Counted from the stretch's first letter, positions 16,180 to 25,943 are shown. The stretch: DNA of 33,029 nt from Microcystis aeruginosa Ma_MB_S_20031200_S102 (GCA_007095845.1 SFBI01000164.1:1-33029); one strand, 5' to 3'. Translations and numbers: made by a program. Notes: generated by a model from the sequence alone, not told the origin.

Positions 16180-16569
16180 TTAACCTAGAAAAACTTGGGC
16201 AATAGCTGCCCCAATTTTAACGGCAATTAATCCGAAAATGATACTAGCAACAGCAAAAAAAAGACTGAGAAAATTTTGCTGATTGCGCCAGAGGATCAAG
16301 ATATCTAAACTATAGGTAGAAAAGGTGGTATAAGCTCCTAAAAATCCCGTTCTAACCATTAAATCTAGTGAGTGGGAATAAAAGGGAAAACTGGGTAAAA
16401 TAGCCACAAAAAAGCCGATAGCTAGACAGCCAGTTAAATTAATAATAAAGGTTCCAGATGGAAAGCGCAAGCCGAATTTCGCTTTTGTCCATTCGGTAAT
16501 ATGATAACGAGATAACGCCCCCGGAACCGCTCCTGCTACAATTGCGAAAACATCGTTCAAATCTGACAT
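16180..16569 (-). CDS. crcB: fluoride channel CrcB/FluC, first copy
   Basis: A 129-residue paralogue of the neighbouring gene, with GAVPGALSRYHI, GTFIINLTGCLAIGFF and TGFLGAYTTFSTYS. Four hydrophobic segments are visible. The pair is clearly cotranscribed (19 bases apart). The two proteins differ enough that a heterodimer with fixed opposite orientations is plausible. I looked for a fluoride riboswitch in the leader (16570-16693) and saw none. Confidence 0.93.
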   Translation of the reverse strand: MSDLNDVFAIVAGAVPGALSRYHITEWTKAKFGLRFPSGTFIINLTGCLAIGFFVAILPSFPFYSHSLDLMVRTGFLGAYTTFSTYSLDILILWRNQQNFLSLFFAVASIIFGLIAVKIGAAIAQVFLG

Positions 16570-16693
16570 TGTTTCTGATTTTTTTGCTATCTTTGCCTAG
16601 GCTCTATGATAATTGATGCGGTTATCGATCGCATGATCGATATTTTCAGGGGTGTTATTGTCGAGGACAACCCTCTGATTTTAAAATAGAGGT

Positions 16694-17500
16694 ATGAAAA
16701 TTCAACCGCGTAAACGTTTTGGACAACATTGGTTAAAAGATGAATCGATACTCGATCGCATCATCGGCGCTGCTGATTTACAATCCGAGGATCGGGTATT
16801 AGAAATCGGCCCTGGTACAGGCATTTTAACCCGTCGTCTTCTCGATGGCGCTCAATTGGTTGTCGCTGTGGAAATCGATCGAGATCTATGGACAATTTTA
16901 AATAAAAAATTTGGCCAACAAGATAACTTTCATCTCATCCCAGGGGACTTTCTTACCCTTCAACCCGAGCAACTGCCGCCAGTTAATAAAGTAGTGGCTA
17001 ATATTCCCTATAATATCACCGGTCCGATCCTGGAAAAGCTGCTCGGTTCGATCGCCCATCCCTTCACCCCCCCTTACCAGAGTATTACCCTCTTGCTCCA
17101 GAAAGAAGTCGCCGAAAGATTAGTCGCTGTCCCCTCCACCAAAGCTTACAGCGCTCTCAGCGTCCGCATTCAATACCTTGCCGATTGTCGATGGATTTGT
17201 GATGTCCCCCGGCGAGCCTTTTCCCCACCTCCCCGGGTGGATTCGGCGGTAATTCAGCTTTTACCCCGTTTTTTCCCGAAAAATGTCAGCAATACCGCTT
17301 TTTTGTCCACTTTAATTAGCTGGGGTTTTGCCAACCGGCGCAAAATGTTACGCAATAATCTAAAAAATTGTCTAGATAGCGATCGATTAAGCCAAATCCT
17401 GACACAATTAGAGATTAATCCCCTCGCTCGCGCCGAAGATCTCAGTTTATCGCAATGGATTGACTTGGCGGAAAAATTAGATCAATTGCCAAAATTTTAG
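16694..17500 (+). CDS. ksgA: 16S rRNA (adenine1518/1519-N6)-dimethyltransferase
   Basis: A 268-residue KsgA/RsmA. It dimethylates two adjacent adenosines in helix 45 of 16S rRNA using SAM during small-subunit maturation. Visible motifs are RKRFGQHWLKDESIL, LEIGPGTGILTRRLL (SAM binding), VVAVEIDRDL, GDFLTL and the catalytic VANIPYNITGPI; the C-terminal FANRRKMLRNNL is typical. An ispE gene follows after 17 bases, the usual cyanobacterial ksgA-ispE pair. Confidence 0.97.
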   Translation: MKIQPRKRFGQHWLKDESILDRIIGAADLQSEDRVLEIGPGTGILTRRLLDGAQLVVAVEIDRDLWTILNKKFGQQDNFHLIPGDFLTLQPEQLPPVNKVVANIPYNITGPILEKLLGSIAHPFTPPYQSITLLLQKEVAERLVAVPSTKAYSALSVRIQYLADCRWICDVPRRAFSPPPRVDSAVIQLLPRFFPKNVSNTAFLSTLISWGFANRRKMLRNNLKNCLDSDRLSQILTQLEINPLARAEDLSLSQWIDLAEKLDQLPKF

Positions 17501-17517
17501 ATTTTTTTTCTTGACAA

Positions 17518-18459
17518 ATGCACAGTTATACCCTTCTAGCCCCCGCTAAAATTAATTTATATCTAGAAATCGTTGGCGATCGCCCTGATGGTTTCCACGA
17601 GTTAGTGATGGTGATGCAGACGGTGGCATTATGCGATCGCATCACTCTCCGGCCGAACGGATTGCAGGAATTCCGCCTCTTTTGCTCTCATCCCCTCGTC
17701 CCCCAAGATAGCAGTAATCTCGCCCATCGCGCCGCCACTTTGATGGCGAAGGAATTCCCCCGCCTCTTTGCCAATTACGGCGGCATCGATATCACCATCG
17801 AGAAATATATTCCCGTGGCTGCCGGTTTAGCGGGGGGATCCACCAACGCGGCGGCGGTGTTAGTCGGCATCGATTTAATCTGGGAATTAGGCTTAACCCG
17901 TCCGGAATTAGAAACTTTAGCGGCAAGATTGGGATCGGATACTTCCTTTTGTGTGACAGGAGGAACGGTTATCTGTACGGGAAGGGGAGAAATTCTCGAT
18001 CCTATCGCTCCTCTGACTGGATTATGGGTGATTTTAGCCAAATACGATCATTTATCCGTTTCTACACCCTGGGCCTACCAAAGCTATCGGCAAAAATTTC
18101 AGGATACCTATCTGTCTTCTCCAGAGGAATTTCATCACCGTCGTCAGCAGGTAAGTTCTGGGGCTTTGGTACAAGCGATCGCCCAGAAAAAACCAGCCGC
18201 TATCGGCAAATTTATCCATAATGACCTCGAAAAGGTGGTTTTACCCGAATTTCCTCTCGTAGCCGAGTTAAAACAGGTTCTAGGGGATTTAGGCGGTTTG
18301 GGAACGATGATGTCAGGCTCCGGCCCGACGGTTTTTACTCTCTGTTCATCTCAGGAAGTGGCGGAAACTATCGTTAAAGAGGCCCGGGAAATTCTCGTCG
18401 CTCCCGATCTACAATTTTGGATAGCTCCAATCACCGATACAGGCATTCAAGTGACTTGA
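17518..18459 (+). CDS. ispE: 4-diphosphocytidyl-2-C-methyl-D-erythritol kinase
   Basis: A 313-residue GHMP kinase that phosphorylates CDP-methylerythritol in the MEP isoprenoid pathway, feeding carotenoid and chlorophyll side-chain synthesis. It has APAKINLYLEI.G.RPDGFHEL at the N-terminus, the ATP loop PVAAGLAGGSTNAAAVL and the C-terminal MMSGSGPTVF. Length is typical. It starts 17 bases after ksgA and probably shares its transcript. It ends convergently 21 bases from ureD. Confidence 0.97.
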   Translation: MHSYTLLAPAKINLYLEIVGDRPDGFHELVMVMQTVALCDRITLRPNGLQEFRLFCSHPLVPQDSSNLAHRAATLMAKEFPRLFANYGGIDITIEKYIPVAAGLAGGSTNAAAVLVGIDLIWELGLTRPELETLAARLGSDTSFCVTGGTVICTGRGEILDPIAPLTGLWVILAKYDHLSVSTPWAYQSYRQKFQDTYLSSPEEFHHRRQQVSSGALVQAIAQKKPAAIGKFIHNDLEKVVLPEFPLVAELKQVLGDLGGLGTMMSGSGPTVFTLCSSQEVAETIVKEAREILVAPDLQFWIAPITDTGIQVT

Positions 18460-18480
18460 GAAAATGACAATTAACCCCCT

Positions 18481-19293
18481 TTACCAAGACAACCAAACTC
18501 GCGGAATAATTGCCTCTCGATCGCTCATTTCTCGCCTTAAAATTTGCCAAACCTGCTGAAACCATTGTCGCACTTCACCGCTAGAATTGCCCCGATAACG
18601 ACATAAAAGACCATCTCCTAAAGTGCTAGTAACTCCCATCTCTCCTTCTAGGGAAAAATCTCTCACTTTTTCGATTAAATCTCTGCCCACCGGTTGACCG
18701 ATATAAACTAAAGTACCGATCAGGGTGCTATTATTTAAACCAGAAAATCCCTCGATCATTTTACCACCCAACAGGAAGGCTCGATCCAGCCATAAAGGTT
18801 GTCCCGATCGCCAAATTTCCCAATTAGAATGCCATTCTCCCGCTAAAAATTTCTCGCCTCGCGCACTGCGACCAAAACGGGTAATTTCCCATCCCAACCA
18901 ACTGCTATTTTCCCCTAAATCCACTCGTAAATGTTGGCGAAATACCGCACCATTAAAGATAATTGTTTCTTGGGGTAGCCATTCTAAACCGGCATTGTCA
19001 TCGATTTTAATCTCGATTAATTGTTGAGCCATCTGACCGTTACTCTGGTAAACTTTCCCAGCAGAAGCAGTGGTAATCAGAGCATTAGTAGCGGCTTGGA
19101 GATGAATTTTTTGTTGAAGAACATCACCGCCAACTATTCCCCCTGCCGTGTGTAAAATCACCGTATGACAAAGGTTTTTTCCTTCGGGATAAAAGGGTCT
19201 TTGTACTTTTAAAGGAGCGGTAGCATAGACGTGATTAATTTGGGTTGCGAGATTTTTTTGCGTGTAAATTAGTTCTAGGTTTCCCTGCCACAT
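18481..19293 (-). CDS. ureD: urease accessory protein UreD
   Basis: A 270-residue UreD/UreH, which scaffolds UreF and UreG on apo-urease for nickel insertion. Characteristic segments are HTAGGIVGGD (the signature of the family), QVYQSNG-like KVYQSNGQMA, WLPQETIIFNGA, GWEITRFGRSARGE and FLLGG. The other urease genes are not in the window, as often in cyanobacteria where ure genes are scattered. It lies three bases downstream of the 174-residue gene, so the two form an operon. Confidence 0.95.
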   Translation of the reverse strand: MWQGNLELIYTQKNLATQINHVYATAPLKVQRPFYPEGKNLCHTVILHTAGGIVGGDVLQQKIHLQAATNALITTASAGKVYQSNGQMAQQLIEIKIDDNAGLEWLPQETIIFNGAVFRQHLRVDLGENSSWLGWEITRFGRSARGEKFLAGEWHSNWEIWRSGQPLWLDRAFLLGGKMIEGFSGLNNSTLIGTLVYIGQPVGRDLIEKVRDFSLEGEMGVTSTLGDGLLCRYRGNSSGEVRQWFQQVWQILRREMSDREAIIPRVWLSW

Positions 19294-19296
19294 TAT

Positions 19297-19821
19297 TTAT
19301 TGATCCTCAGTCATGGTTTCTAGAAATTGCCGATAATTTTCAGGACTGAGATTAATTTTAACTTCTATTTGCTGTTCTTTATCCCTAAACAGTAAAATAT
19401 ATTCACTTTCCGCTTTTTTGCCAACTAGGAGAGGATTTTTTAGCTCGAATTTTTGATAAACCAGATGGGGTTTCGTCACCCGAATAACTAAACTAGGTTG
19501 AGATTGGGGATAAATATATAACTGCTCCCGTTCCCGATCTAAAATTAATTGTTTGGGTGTCATGCTTCTTTCGTCAGCAAAAGTAGATTTATGCCAATAG
19601 AGGGTAATCCCGCGAATTTGGGGCATTTGGATGCTAAACTTTTCATCAAAACCTTGCCGCTCCCAATTAATATCTTCCCGAGAGCCAGTATCGGGAATTA
19701 AACGCTGTTGCCAGAAGACTTCCTTAAGATTTAAATCTTGCCACCATTGGCTAATAATTTGGAAATTTTCCAGATTATCGGGGTTGGGATTGGCAGTTTG
19801 CCAGAGGAGAGGAGTAAGCAT
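19297..19821 (-). CDS. conserved hypothetical protein next to ureD, 174 aa
   Basis: A soluble 174-residue protein with no signal peptide, rich in aromatic residues and beta-strand patterns (IRGITLYWHKSTF, REREQLYIYPQ, EYILLFRDKEQQIEVKINL). No domain recognised. Its stop is three bases before the ureD start, so it is translated with ureD. Whether it takes part in urease maturation is unknown. Confidence 0.7.
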   Translation of the reverse strand: MLTPLLWQTANPNPDNLENFQIISQWWQDLNLKEVFWQQRLIPDTGSREDINWERQGFDEKFSIQMPQIRGITLYWHKSTFADERSMTPKQLILDREREQLYIYPQSQPSLVIRVTKPHLVYQKFELKNPLLVGKKAESEYILLFRDKEQQIEVKINLSPENYRQFLETMTEDQ

Positions 19822-20188
19822 TTTGGGGTAATTTTTGCGCTGGGAAAATCAAGATAATAGTCTTCGCTGGAGTTAAGGGATCATTAATCTCAATCATCAT
19901 CGATTCTTGAGCTGCTGATATTGCCATGATATTAACTCTTGATCGCATTTTTATTTTATCCTAAATTATCGAGGGAAAAACTACTAAAAGTGGTCTTTAC
20001 CATTTGCTTTTTCCTCTTGTGATCGCTACTGACTTGGCACTGTTTTAAACCAGAAAAAAGAGGGATTTTATGGTAAAATAGTCCTACAAATGGGCATATT
20101 CTGCACATCAAAAGGGTAAAAACCCGATTTTTAGCGAATTTAATCACAAAAACGCTTTTTTTGCCTTGTTATTGGAGTTAACCCCCCT
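19822..20188. other. intergenic region upstream of gyrA
   Basis: This 367-base stretch separates divergent genes. It should hold the promoters of gyrA and of the 174-residue gene/ureD operon. A possible gyrA -10 (TAAAAT) lies at 20073-20078, but no good -35 is at the right distance. A 50-codon minus frame at 19775-19927 and a 63-codon one at 19956-20147 have no coding character that I trust. Confidence 0.5.
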
Positions 20189-22741
20189 ATGACCGCCGCC
20201 CAGGATCATGTCGTCCCCACAGACTTAAGCAATGAAATGTCCCGTTCCTACCTAGAATACGCCATGAGCGTCATCGTTGGGCGAGCCTTGCCCGACGCTA
20301 GGGACGGACTGAAACCCGTACACCGGCGCATTCTTTATGCGATGTACGAACTAGGATTAACCCCCGATCGCCCCTTCCGCAAATGCGCTAGAGTCGTCGG
20401 GGAAGTATTAGGAAAATACCACCCCCACGGGGATACTGCTGTTTACGATGCTCTCGTCCGCATGGCCCAGGATTTCTCCATGCGCGATCCCCTGATTAAC
20501 GGTCATGGTAACTTCGGATCGATCGATAACGATCCCCCGGCAGCCATGCGTTATACCGAGTGTCGTCTGCACACCCTGGCCACCAACGCCCTACTACAGG
20601 ATATCGAGTCAGAAACCGTCGATTTCGCCGATAACTTCGATGGTTCCCAACAGGAACCCGTGGTTTTACCCTCTAGAGTCCCACAACTGCTAATTAATGG
20701 CTCATCGGGGATCGCCGTCGGTATGGCCACCAATATCCCCCCCCACAACCTGGCCGAGATTATCGATGGAACCGTTGCCCTCATCCATAACCCCGATCTC
20801 ACCGATACGGAATTACAGCGTTATATCCCGGGGCCAGATTTTCCCACCGGGGGGCATATCCTTGGTAGAGACGGTATTCAGGAAGCTTACACCACTGGCC
20901 GCGGTTCCATTACCCTGCGGGGAGTCGCCTCCTTTGAAACCATCGAACAAAGGGGAAGACCCGATCGAGATGCTATTATTATCACCGAACTGCCCTATCA
21001 AACCAATAAAGCGGCATTAATCGAAAGAATCGCCGATTTGGTCAACGATCGCAAAATAGACGGTATTTCCGATGTGCGGGACGAAAGCGATCGCGACGGC
21101 ATCCGAGTGGTGATCGAACTGAAACGAGATGCCTATCCTCGCGTCGTCCTCAACAATCTTTATAAACAAACGCCCCTCCAGTCGAATTTTGGGGCGAATA
21201 TGTTGGCATTAGTCGATAATGAACCGAGATTACTGACCTTAAGGGAGTTTCTCCGCGTTTTCCTCGATTTTCGGGTAGAAGTGATCACCCGTCGTACCCG
21301 TTATGAACTCCGCAAGGCCGAGGAAAGGGATCATATCCTTCAGGGTTTACTAATTGCCCTCGCTAGTCTCGATGCAGTCATTGCCCTGATTCGCAGTGCT
21401 GCCGACACAGCTGGTGCAAAAGAGGGATTAGTGCAGAATTTTGGTCTTTCAGAGGTGCAAGCGGACGCAATCCTACAAATGCAGCTGCGACGGTTAACTG
21501 CCCTAGAATCGGAGAAAATTCAGCAAGAACACGGGGAATTACTGACAAAAATCAGTGATCTTCAGGATATTTTAGCCAGAAAAGAACGGATCGACAGCAT
21601 TATCGAGGAAGAACTGCAACAGATCAAAACGATTCACGCTACCCCCCGTCGCAGTCATATTGAACAACGGGAAGGAGAAATCGCCGAAACTGACCTGATT
21701 GCCAACGAACAGGCCTTAATTCTCGTCACCGAACAGGGTTACATCAAAAGAATGCCCGTTAATACCTTTGAGTCCCAAAATCGGGCGACAAGGGGCAAAG
21801 CTGGCGCAAAAATGAAAGAAGACGACGGCATCGATCACTTTATCACCTGCCGCGATCACGATAGCGTCCTCTTTTTCACCGATCGCGGGGTTGTCTATAG
21901 TCTCAACGCCTATCATATCCCCACCGGTTCCCGTACCGCTCGCGGGGTTCCGATCGTGCAACTGTTAGAGATTCCCAAAGGGGAGAAAATCACCTCGGTG
22001 GTGGCAGTCAGCGAGTTCAGCGAGGATAATTACCTGATTATGCTCACACAAAAGGGATTTATCAAGAAAACCGCCCTCGCTGCCTTTAGTAATATTCGAT
22101 CAAACGGTTTAATCGCCATTTCTCTCGAAGACGGTGATCAACTACGTTGGGTTCGCTTGGCTAAAGAGGAAGATAGCGTCATTATCGGTTCTCGTCAGGG
22201 GATGGCAATTCATTTTAAGGCCGATGGTCAACAATTGCGCTCCCTGGGCAGGGCAACTAAGGGCGTAAAATCGATGAAATTGCGCTCAGGTGACGAATTA
22301 ATCAGTATGGACATCTTGCCTAGCCAAATTGTCGCCCAAATCGCTGAATCTAACCAAGAAGAAACCGAGGACGAAAGCGAAGAAATTAACCCCGAAGTGG
22401 CTAATAATGGCCCCTGGGTGTTAGCAATTACCATGGCAGGACTAGGAAAACGGGTTCCCGTTACCCTCCTCCGGCTACAAAATCGGGCGGGATTAGGAGT
22501 CAGAGTGATTAAATTCCGCAAAAAGAACGATAAATTAGCGGCTCTGCACGTTGTTAACCCCAACGAGGAATTTATGATTATTACCGAACGGGGTATTATT
22601 ATCCGTCAATCCGTCGATGCTATCACTCCCCAATCGCGATCGGCCGGAGGCATCCGGGTACAAAAACTCGATGAGGACGATGCGATCGCTGCTGTTGCCC
22701 TAGTTCCCCCTAGCGATGCGGAGGAATCTGAAGACAGTTAG
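20189..22741 (+). CDS. gyrA: DNA gyrase subunit A
   Basis: An 850-residue type IIA topoisomerase A subunit. It cuts and rejoins DNA, with GyrB supplying ATPase activity, to introduce negative supercoils. The N-terminal motif is [20 protein letters not shown]. The active-site tyrosine is Tyr122 (in [10 protein letters not shown]), the same number as in E. coli. The quinolone-determining segment [10 protein letters not shown] has Thr83 and Asp87. The C-terminal beta-propeller carries a degenerate GyrA box ([10 protein letters not shown]) and an acidic tail. Length is normal. A strong hairpin terminator follows at 22825. Confidence 0.98.
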   Translation: MTAAQDHVVPTDLSNEMSRSYLEYAMSVIVGRALPDARDGLKPVHRRILYAMYELGLTPDRPFRKCARVVGEVLGKYHPHGDTAVYDALVRMAQDFSMRDPLINGHGNFGSIDNDPPAAMRYTECRLHTLATNALLQDIESETVDFADNFDGSQQEPVVLPSRVPQLLINGSSGIAVGMATNIPPHNLAEIIDGTVALIHNPDLTDTELQRYIPGPDFPTGGHILGRDGIQEAYTTGRGSITLRGVASFETIEQRGRPDRDAIIITELPYQTNKAALIERIADLVNDRKIDGISDVRDESDRDGIRVVIELKRDAYPRVVLNNLYKQTPLQSNFGANMLALVDNEPRLLTLREFLRVFLDFRVEVITRRTRYELRKAEERDHILQGLLIALASLDAVIALIRSAADTAGAKEGLVQNFGLSEVQADAILQMQLRRLTALESEKIQQEHGELLTKISDLQDILARKERIDSIIEEELQQIKTIHATPRRSHIEQREGEIAETDLIANEQALILVTEQGYIKRMPVNTFESQNRATRGKAGAKMKEDDGIDHFITCRDHDSVLFFTDRGVVYSLNAYHIPTGSRTARGVPIVQLLEIPKGEKITSVVAVSEFSEDNYLIMLTQKGFIKKTALAAFSNIRSNGLIAISLEDGDQLRWVRLAKEEDSVIIGSRQGMAIHFKADGQQLRSLGRATKGVKSMKLRSGDELISMDILPSQIVAQIAESNQEETEDESEEINPEVANNGPWVLAITMAGLGKRVPVTLLRLQNRAGLGVRVIKFRKKNDKLAALHVVNPNEEFMIITERGIIIRQSVDAITPQSRSAGGIRVQKLDEDDAIAAVALVPPSDAEESEDS

Positions 22742-22804
22742 ATTTGCCCGGAAGTGGGGTGTCGGGTGATTAGGTGTGGGGAGAAGGGAGATAAGTTGAT
22801 AAAT

Positions 22805-23000
22805 AGGGCTTGCTGAATAAATCTAAAAACCTTGTTGGATAAGGTTTTTAGACTTTTTTTCCCTCAAAAAGTGCCGACCATTGGAGTGATTGGGGGGAAA
22901 ATTCAGGAACTTTTTCCCTGAAAATTGGCTAATTGGCCACCTAAAAATCGACAAAACCCCACACCCTACACCCCACGAAAAACTTTTTGCCGCAAACCCT
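22805..23000 (+). repeat. 196-bp dispersed repeat, copy A
   Basis: It begins AGGGCTTGCTGAATAAATC and ends CCGCAAACCCT, giving short inverted ends (AGGGYTTGC). An inverted, expanded copy lies at 24491-24772, and a partial copy at 3321-3370. The element carries a hairpin that doubles as gyrA terminator. It is probably a MITE-like relic. Confidence 0.7.
22825..22862 (+). terminator. rho-independent terminator after gyrA
   Basis: AAAAACCTT pairs with AAGGTTTTT around GTTGGAT and is followed by AGACTTTTTTT. It lies 84 bases after the gyrA stop and inside the dispersed repeat, so an element-borne hairpin seems to serve as terminator. Confidence 0.75.
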
Positions 23001-23045
23001 AAATATTGCTGACTGTACCTGATCTTGACTTAGCCTGGGAGTTTT

Positions 23046-23708
23046 ATGAATAGTCTTTTGATTACGGCTACGGATACCGATGCGGGTAAAACCGTTGTCA
23101 CCACTGCTTTGGTGGCTTATTGGCAAAAATACTATCCATCGAAGGCCTTGGGTCTGATGAAATTAATGCAAACCGGTCAAGGCGATCGAGAATGGTATGA
23201 GGGTTTATTTCAGGATCAATTAGAAATGATCACACCGCTGCAATATCAAGCACCCTTAGCGCCTCCTGTGGCTGCCGATTTGGAAGGTCGAGATATTCCT
23301 TTAGAGACGGTGTGGCAAGCTCTGCTAAACCTACAAAAAAGCCAAGATTTGGTTTTAATTGAGGGTTTAGGGGGTTTAGGTTGTCCTGTCACCCACGAGC
23401 TAACTGTGGCGGATTTAGCCGCTCAATGGCGGTTAAAAACCCTTTTAGTCGTGCCGGTGAAATTGGGAGCGATTTCCCAAACGGTGGCTAATATTGCCCT
23501 AGCAGAGCAGAAAAAGGTCAATTTAGGTGGAATTATCCTTAATTGTCTTGAACCGCGCACGGAGACGGAAATCGAGCAGTTAACACCGATCGATTTAATT
23601 CAATCCTTGACTAATTGTCCGGTTTTAGGTGTTTTTCCCTTTATCGAAGATCGTCGGGATTTGGATAAATTGGCCTCGGTGGTAGCTAGTTGGCCGGAAA
23701 TTATCTAA
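23046..23708 (+). CDS. bioD: dethiobiotin synthase
   Basis: A 220-residue ATP-dependent synthetase that closes the ureido ring of dethiobiotin from diaminopelargonate and CO2 in biotin synthesis. The P-loop [16 protein letters not shown] lies at residues 7-22. Also seen are the substrate-binding [20 protein letters not shown], and a C-terminal NCLEPR. Length is normal. No other bio genes adjoin it. It lies between inverted copies of a dispersed repeat. Confidence 0.96.
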   Translation: MNSLLITATDTDAGKTVVTTALVAYWQKYYPSKALGLMKLMQTGQGDREWYEGLFQDQLEMITPLQYQAPLAPPVAADLEGRDIPLETVWQALLNLQKSQDLVLIEGLGGLGCPVTHELTVADLAAQWRLKTLLVVPVKLGAISQTVANIALAEQKKVNLGGIILNCLEPRTETEIEQLTPIDLIQSLTNCPVLGVFPFIEDRRDLDKLASVVASWPEII

Positions 23709-23728
23709 AGTCAAATTCCTATGGTTTT

Positions 23729-24472
23729 TTACTGCTGCAATGCTTTTAAGAAGCGTCCCATAGTGGCAAATAAACCCGACTTTTTGGCTTTGTTAGCAGG
23801 ATTAGAACCATCATTAGGATTATTACTAGAAGCTTTCAGAATCAGATTCTCTAAAGCTTCGCCCATGGGTTTAGTGGATTGTTCAGAAATTAACTCATAA
23901 CCGTCTTCTTTTTCTAGCCAAACTTGCCACAAGGAGGGATAGGAACGATAAACGATCGCTGATTCTAAGGGACGAAAATAATAACAACTTTCTAGGGTAC
24001 TTAAAAATCTTTCTCGCAATTGTCGGGCTGCGTAACCGATACCCACTACCGATACATCTTCTAATTGGGGAATGAGAAGAACCACGGGGCGATCTTCAGC
24101 TAAGTTACAAAGTTTTTCTACGGAATTAATCTCGACTGAGGAGGGACAAACAACTAAAAAAGCTTCATCTTCTGGCTTAATTTTGTTTTCGACGGGAATA
24201 AAACGACTACCTAAATCTCCCAGTTGAAAAACTGTTTCTCCCCAATCTCGTCGGGCTAACATGGCGGCCCCGGTATCGGGAAAAATTACCCTTAAATCAG
24301 AACCATAACTGTCAAAAATAGAGGTAAAATTAAGGGCTAAAGCTTGCGCCTGTAGAGCAATTTCTGGGATAACTAATTCCACTTGTATGCGTCTAGCTCC
24401 CGATTCTAGAGCCAGTTGCGTGGCAGCTTTCGCTTGCAGGATTGTTTCTTCTAGGGAATTGGGTAGGGTCAT
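23729..24472 (-). CDS. DUF1995-family protein
   Basis: A 247-residue protein of a family shared by cyanobacteria and plastids (DUF1995; the plant LPA3 factor and an adenylate-kinase extension contain this domain). It starts LPNSLEETILQAKAATQLAL, the typical family entry, then RRIQVELVIPE, LRVIFPDTGAA, FLVVCPSSVEIN and FRPLESAIVYRSYPS. A soluble location is expected; a role in thylakoid protein assembly is only an analogy. It converges with bioD 20 bases away. Confidence 0.85.
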   Translation of the reverse strand: MTLPNSLEETILQAKAATQLALESGARRIQVELVIPEIALQAQALALNFTSIFDSYGSDLRVIFPDTGAAMLARRDWGETVFQLGDLGSRFIPVENKIKPEDEAFLVVCPSSVEINSVEKLCNLAEDRPVVLLIPQLEDVSVVGIGYAARQLRERFLSTLESCYYFRPLESAIVYRSYPSLWQVWLEKEDGYELISEQSTKPMGEALENLILKASSNNPNDGSNPANKAKKSGLFATMGRFLKALQQ

Positions 24473-24490
24473 TTCAGTTATCAGTTAAGT

Positions 24491-24772
24491 AGGGTTTGCG
24501 GCAAAAAGTTTTTCCTGGGGGCAGGCTTCGGCCGTGAGCTCAGCCGAACGGGTGTGGGGTGTGGGGTGTGGGGTGTGGGGTGTGGGAATTATGAATTATG
24601 AATTATGAATTCGGGTGTGGGGTTTTGTCGATTTTTAGGTGGCCAATTACCTAATTTTCAGGGAAAAAGTGCCTAAATTTCTCCCCGATCACTCCAATAG
24701 TTGACACTTTTTGAGAAAAAAAAGTCTAAAAGTCTTACCCAACAAGGTTTTTAGATTTATTCAGCCAGTTCT
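24491..24772 (-). repeat. dispersed repeat, copy B, with GTGTGGG expansion
   Basis: The reverse complement of copy A (22805-23000), enlarged by a run of five GGTGTGGGGTGTGG-type units, an AATTATG triplication and a 40-base insertion. Ends are AGGGTTTGCGG and the reverse of AGAACTGGCTGAATAAATC. The hairpin is kept at 24725-24757. Confidence 0.75.
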
Positions 24773-24776
24773 AAGT

Positions 24777-24990
24777 AGGGCTGGCTGAATAAATGTGAAA
24801 TGTAGGCAAGGTAAGGGTTTTGCGGCTTTTCTCGTGAAACAGGTGCCAGATTTTCAGAGAATCGTGCTTCCAAACCTTGCGTCTTCATCGGCCCGCGTCC
24901 TGTAGGGGAGAAGCATTCGGATAGAAAATCTACGGTTTCACCGATAGGTTATTGCCCGAATGCTTCGCCCGTACTTTTTCAGCAAACCCT
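24777..24990. mobile_element. MITE-like element of the AGGGCTGGCTGAA type
   Basis: A 214-base segment with ends AGGGCTGGCTGAATAAA and the reverse of AGGGTTTGCTGAAAAAG. It lies four bases after repeat copy B. Inside is a long hairpin with arms AAGCATTCGG and CCGAATGCTT. No coding capacity. Its ends resemble those of copies A and B, so all may be moved by one transposase type. Confidence 0.7.
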
Positions 24991-25020
24991 AAGTAGGTAG
25001 GCGTTAAAAATTATCAGATG
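24988..25020 (-). repeat. 33-bp inverted repeat, left copy
   Basis: CCTAAGTAGGTAGGCGTTAA and following 13 bases are the inverse of 26104-26136 with 29 of 33 bases equal. Together they bracket the stand-alone lectin-fold gene. The left copy overlaps the end of the MITE by three bases. Confidence 0.75.
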
Positions 25021-25052
25021 TGAGGGTAAAAAGAGAAAAAAGAGAAAAAGGG

Positions 25053-25943
25053 TTACACAGTCCCCCCAGCACCGCACACCACCCGAAAACCGTGGAGGTT
25101 GCTAACATCGCGGCGGGTGTTGACGAAGCGGAAAGCGGAACGGCAGAGATTCGGATTGTAGTACCAAGAACCGCCCCGCAGCACTTTTGTAGTAGATTTG
25201 TTCATGCTAATCCAAGCACTCCCATCAGTAGGTGCGCCTTGATAATTAGGGTGATAATCGTCATCGCACCATTCCCAAACGTTTCCGTGCATATCGTACA
25301 GACCAAAGGCGTTAGCTACCTTAAAATAGCCTACTGGTGTCGTCTGTTTTCGATAGATGCCTTTTGGTCCCCTTCCATAATTCCCTGGATAAACTTTTTT
25401 GTCTCTTTCCCAATCAGTTCCGCTGTAATTAGCCAAATCTGTGGTAATCGTCTCCCCAAAATGAAAGGCGGTTGTTGTCCCCGCTCTACAGGCATATTCC
25501 CATTCTGCCTCACTCGGTAGCCGATATTCCCGTTTTGTTTCCCTTGATAATCGTTTACAGAATTCCCTTGCTTGCTCCCAGTTTACTTGTTCTACGGGTC
25601 TTGTCCATCTATCCTGCTCTTGATATGGCTCTTTGAAGTAGGAAGGCTCTAGTTTTAGATCGATGTCTATTTTAGCAGTTGCGGCGATCGCTCGCCACTG
25701 TGCTTGGGTGATGGGATAGCGTCCCATGAAAAAAGCTGAAATATTAACGATGTGTTGAGGACTTTCTCTTTGGAAATAGTCTAGACCGTATTCTTTACAG
25801 AGTCTTTCTATTTCTTGATCTGGGGTTCCCATCTGGAAGGAACCGCTAGGGATAAGCATCATGTCGAGATTAATGCCTTCCCCTAAATTCTCGCTGTAAT
25901 ATTGTGCTTCTCGTTGCTGTAGTCGAGTGATTAATTTAGTCAT
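25053..25943 (-). CDS. stand-alone formylglycine-generating-enzyme-fold protein with variable C-terminus
   Basis: A 296-residue protein (start at ATG 25943, MTKLITRLQQREAQYY; the open frame runs 66 codons further upstream but there only translates DNA repeats). It is nearly all SUMF1/FGE domain, a C-type lectin fold: MMLIPSGSFQMGT, YPITQAQWRAIA, YRLPSEAEWEYACRAGTTTA, FGLYDMHGNVWEWC, VLRGGSWYYNPNLCRSAFR. The first catalytic Cys of true FGE is replaced by Tyr while the second is kept, so enzyme activity is doubtful. The C-terminal patch looks like a DGR variable region. It is a close paralogue of the C-terminal domain of the 888-residue protein and probably a diversified binding protein. Confidence 0.85.
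   Translation of the reverse strand: MTKLITRLQQREAQYYSENLGEGINLDMMLIPSGSFQMGTPDQEIERLCKEYGLDYFQRESPQHIVNISAFFMGRYPITQAQWRAIAATAKIDIDLKLEPSYFKEPYQEQDRWTRPVEQVNWEQAREFCKRLSRETKREYRLPSEAEWEYACRAGTTTAFHFGETITTDLANYSGTDWERDKKVYPGNYGRGPKGIYRKQTTPVGYFKVANAFGLYDMHGNVWEWCDDDYHPNYQGAPTDGSAWISMNKSTTKVLRGGSWYYNPNLCRSAFRFVNTRRDVSNLHGFRVVCGAGGTV
25066..25178 (-). other. putative DGR-type variable region 1
   Basis: Between constant blocks encoding RGGSW and GFRVV, the codons read TAC TAC AAT CCG AAT CTC, then TTC GTC AAC ACC, then GTT AGC AAC CTC CAC: mostly NNC or NNT. The GC-rich stretch GGTTTTCGGGTGGTGTG followed by GGTGCTGGGGGGAC resembles the initiation-of-mutagenic-homing end of such regions. Template repeat not found here. 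Confidence 0.5.

Noticed and set aside
16570-16693. Fluoride riboswitch upstream of the crcB pair
   Set aside because: The leader lacks the conserved GGNGAUGG and CUGAUG blocks; only a short TTGTCGAGGACAA hairpin and an AT/CG palindrome are present.
19775-19927. 50-codon minus-strand ORF (MAISAAQESMM...)
   Set aside because: It overlaps the start of the 174-residue gene in another frame and has no family resemblance; possible remnant but not supported.
19956-20147. 63-codon minus-strand ORF in the gyrA leader
   Set aside because: It lies in the promoter region, lacks a ribosome site and its composition is not protein-like.
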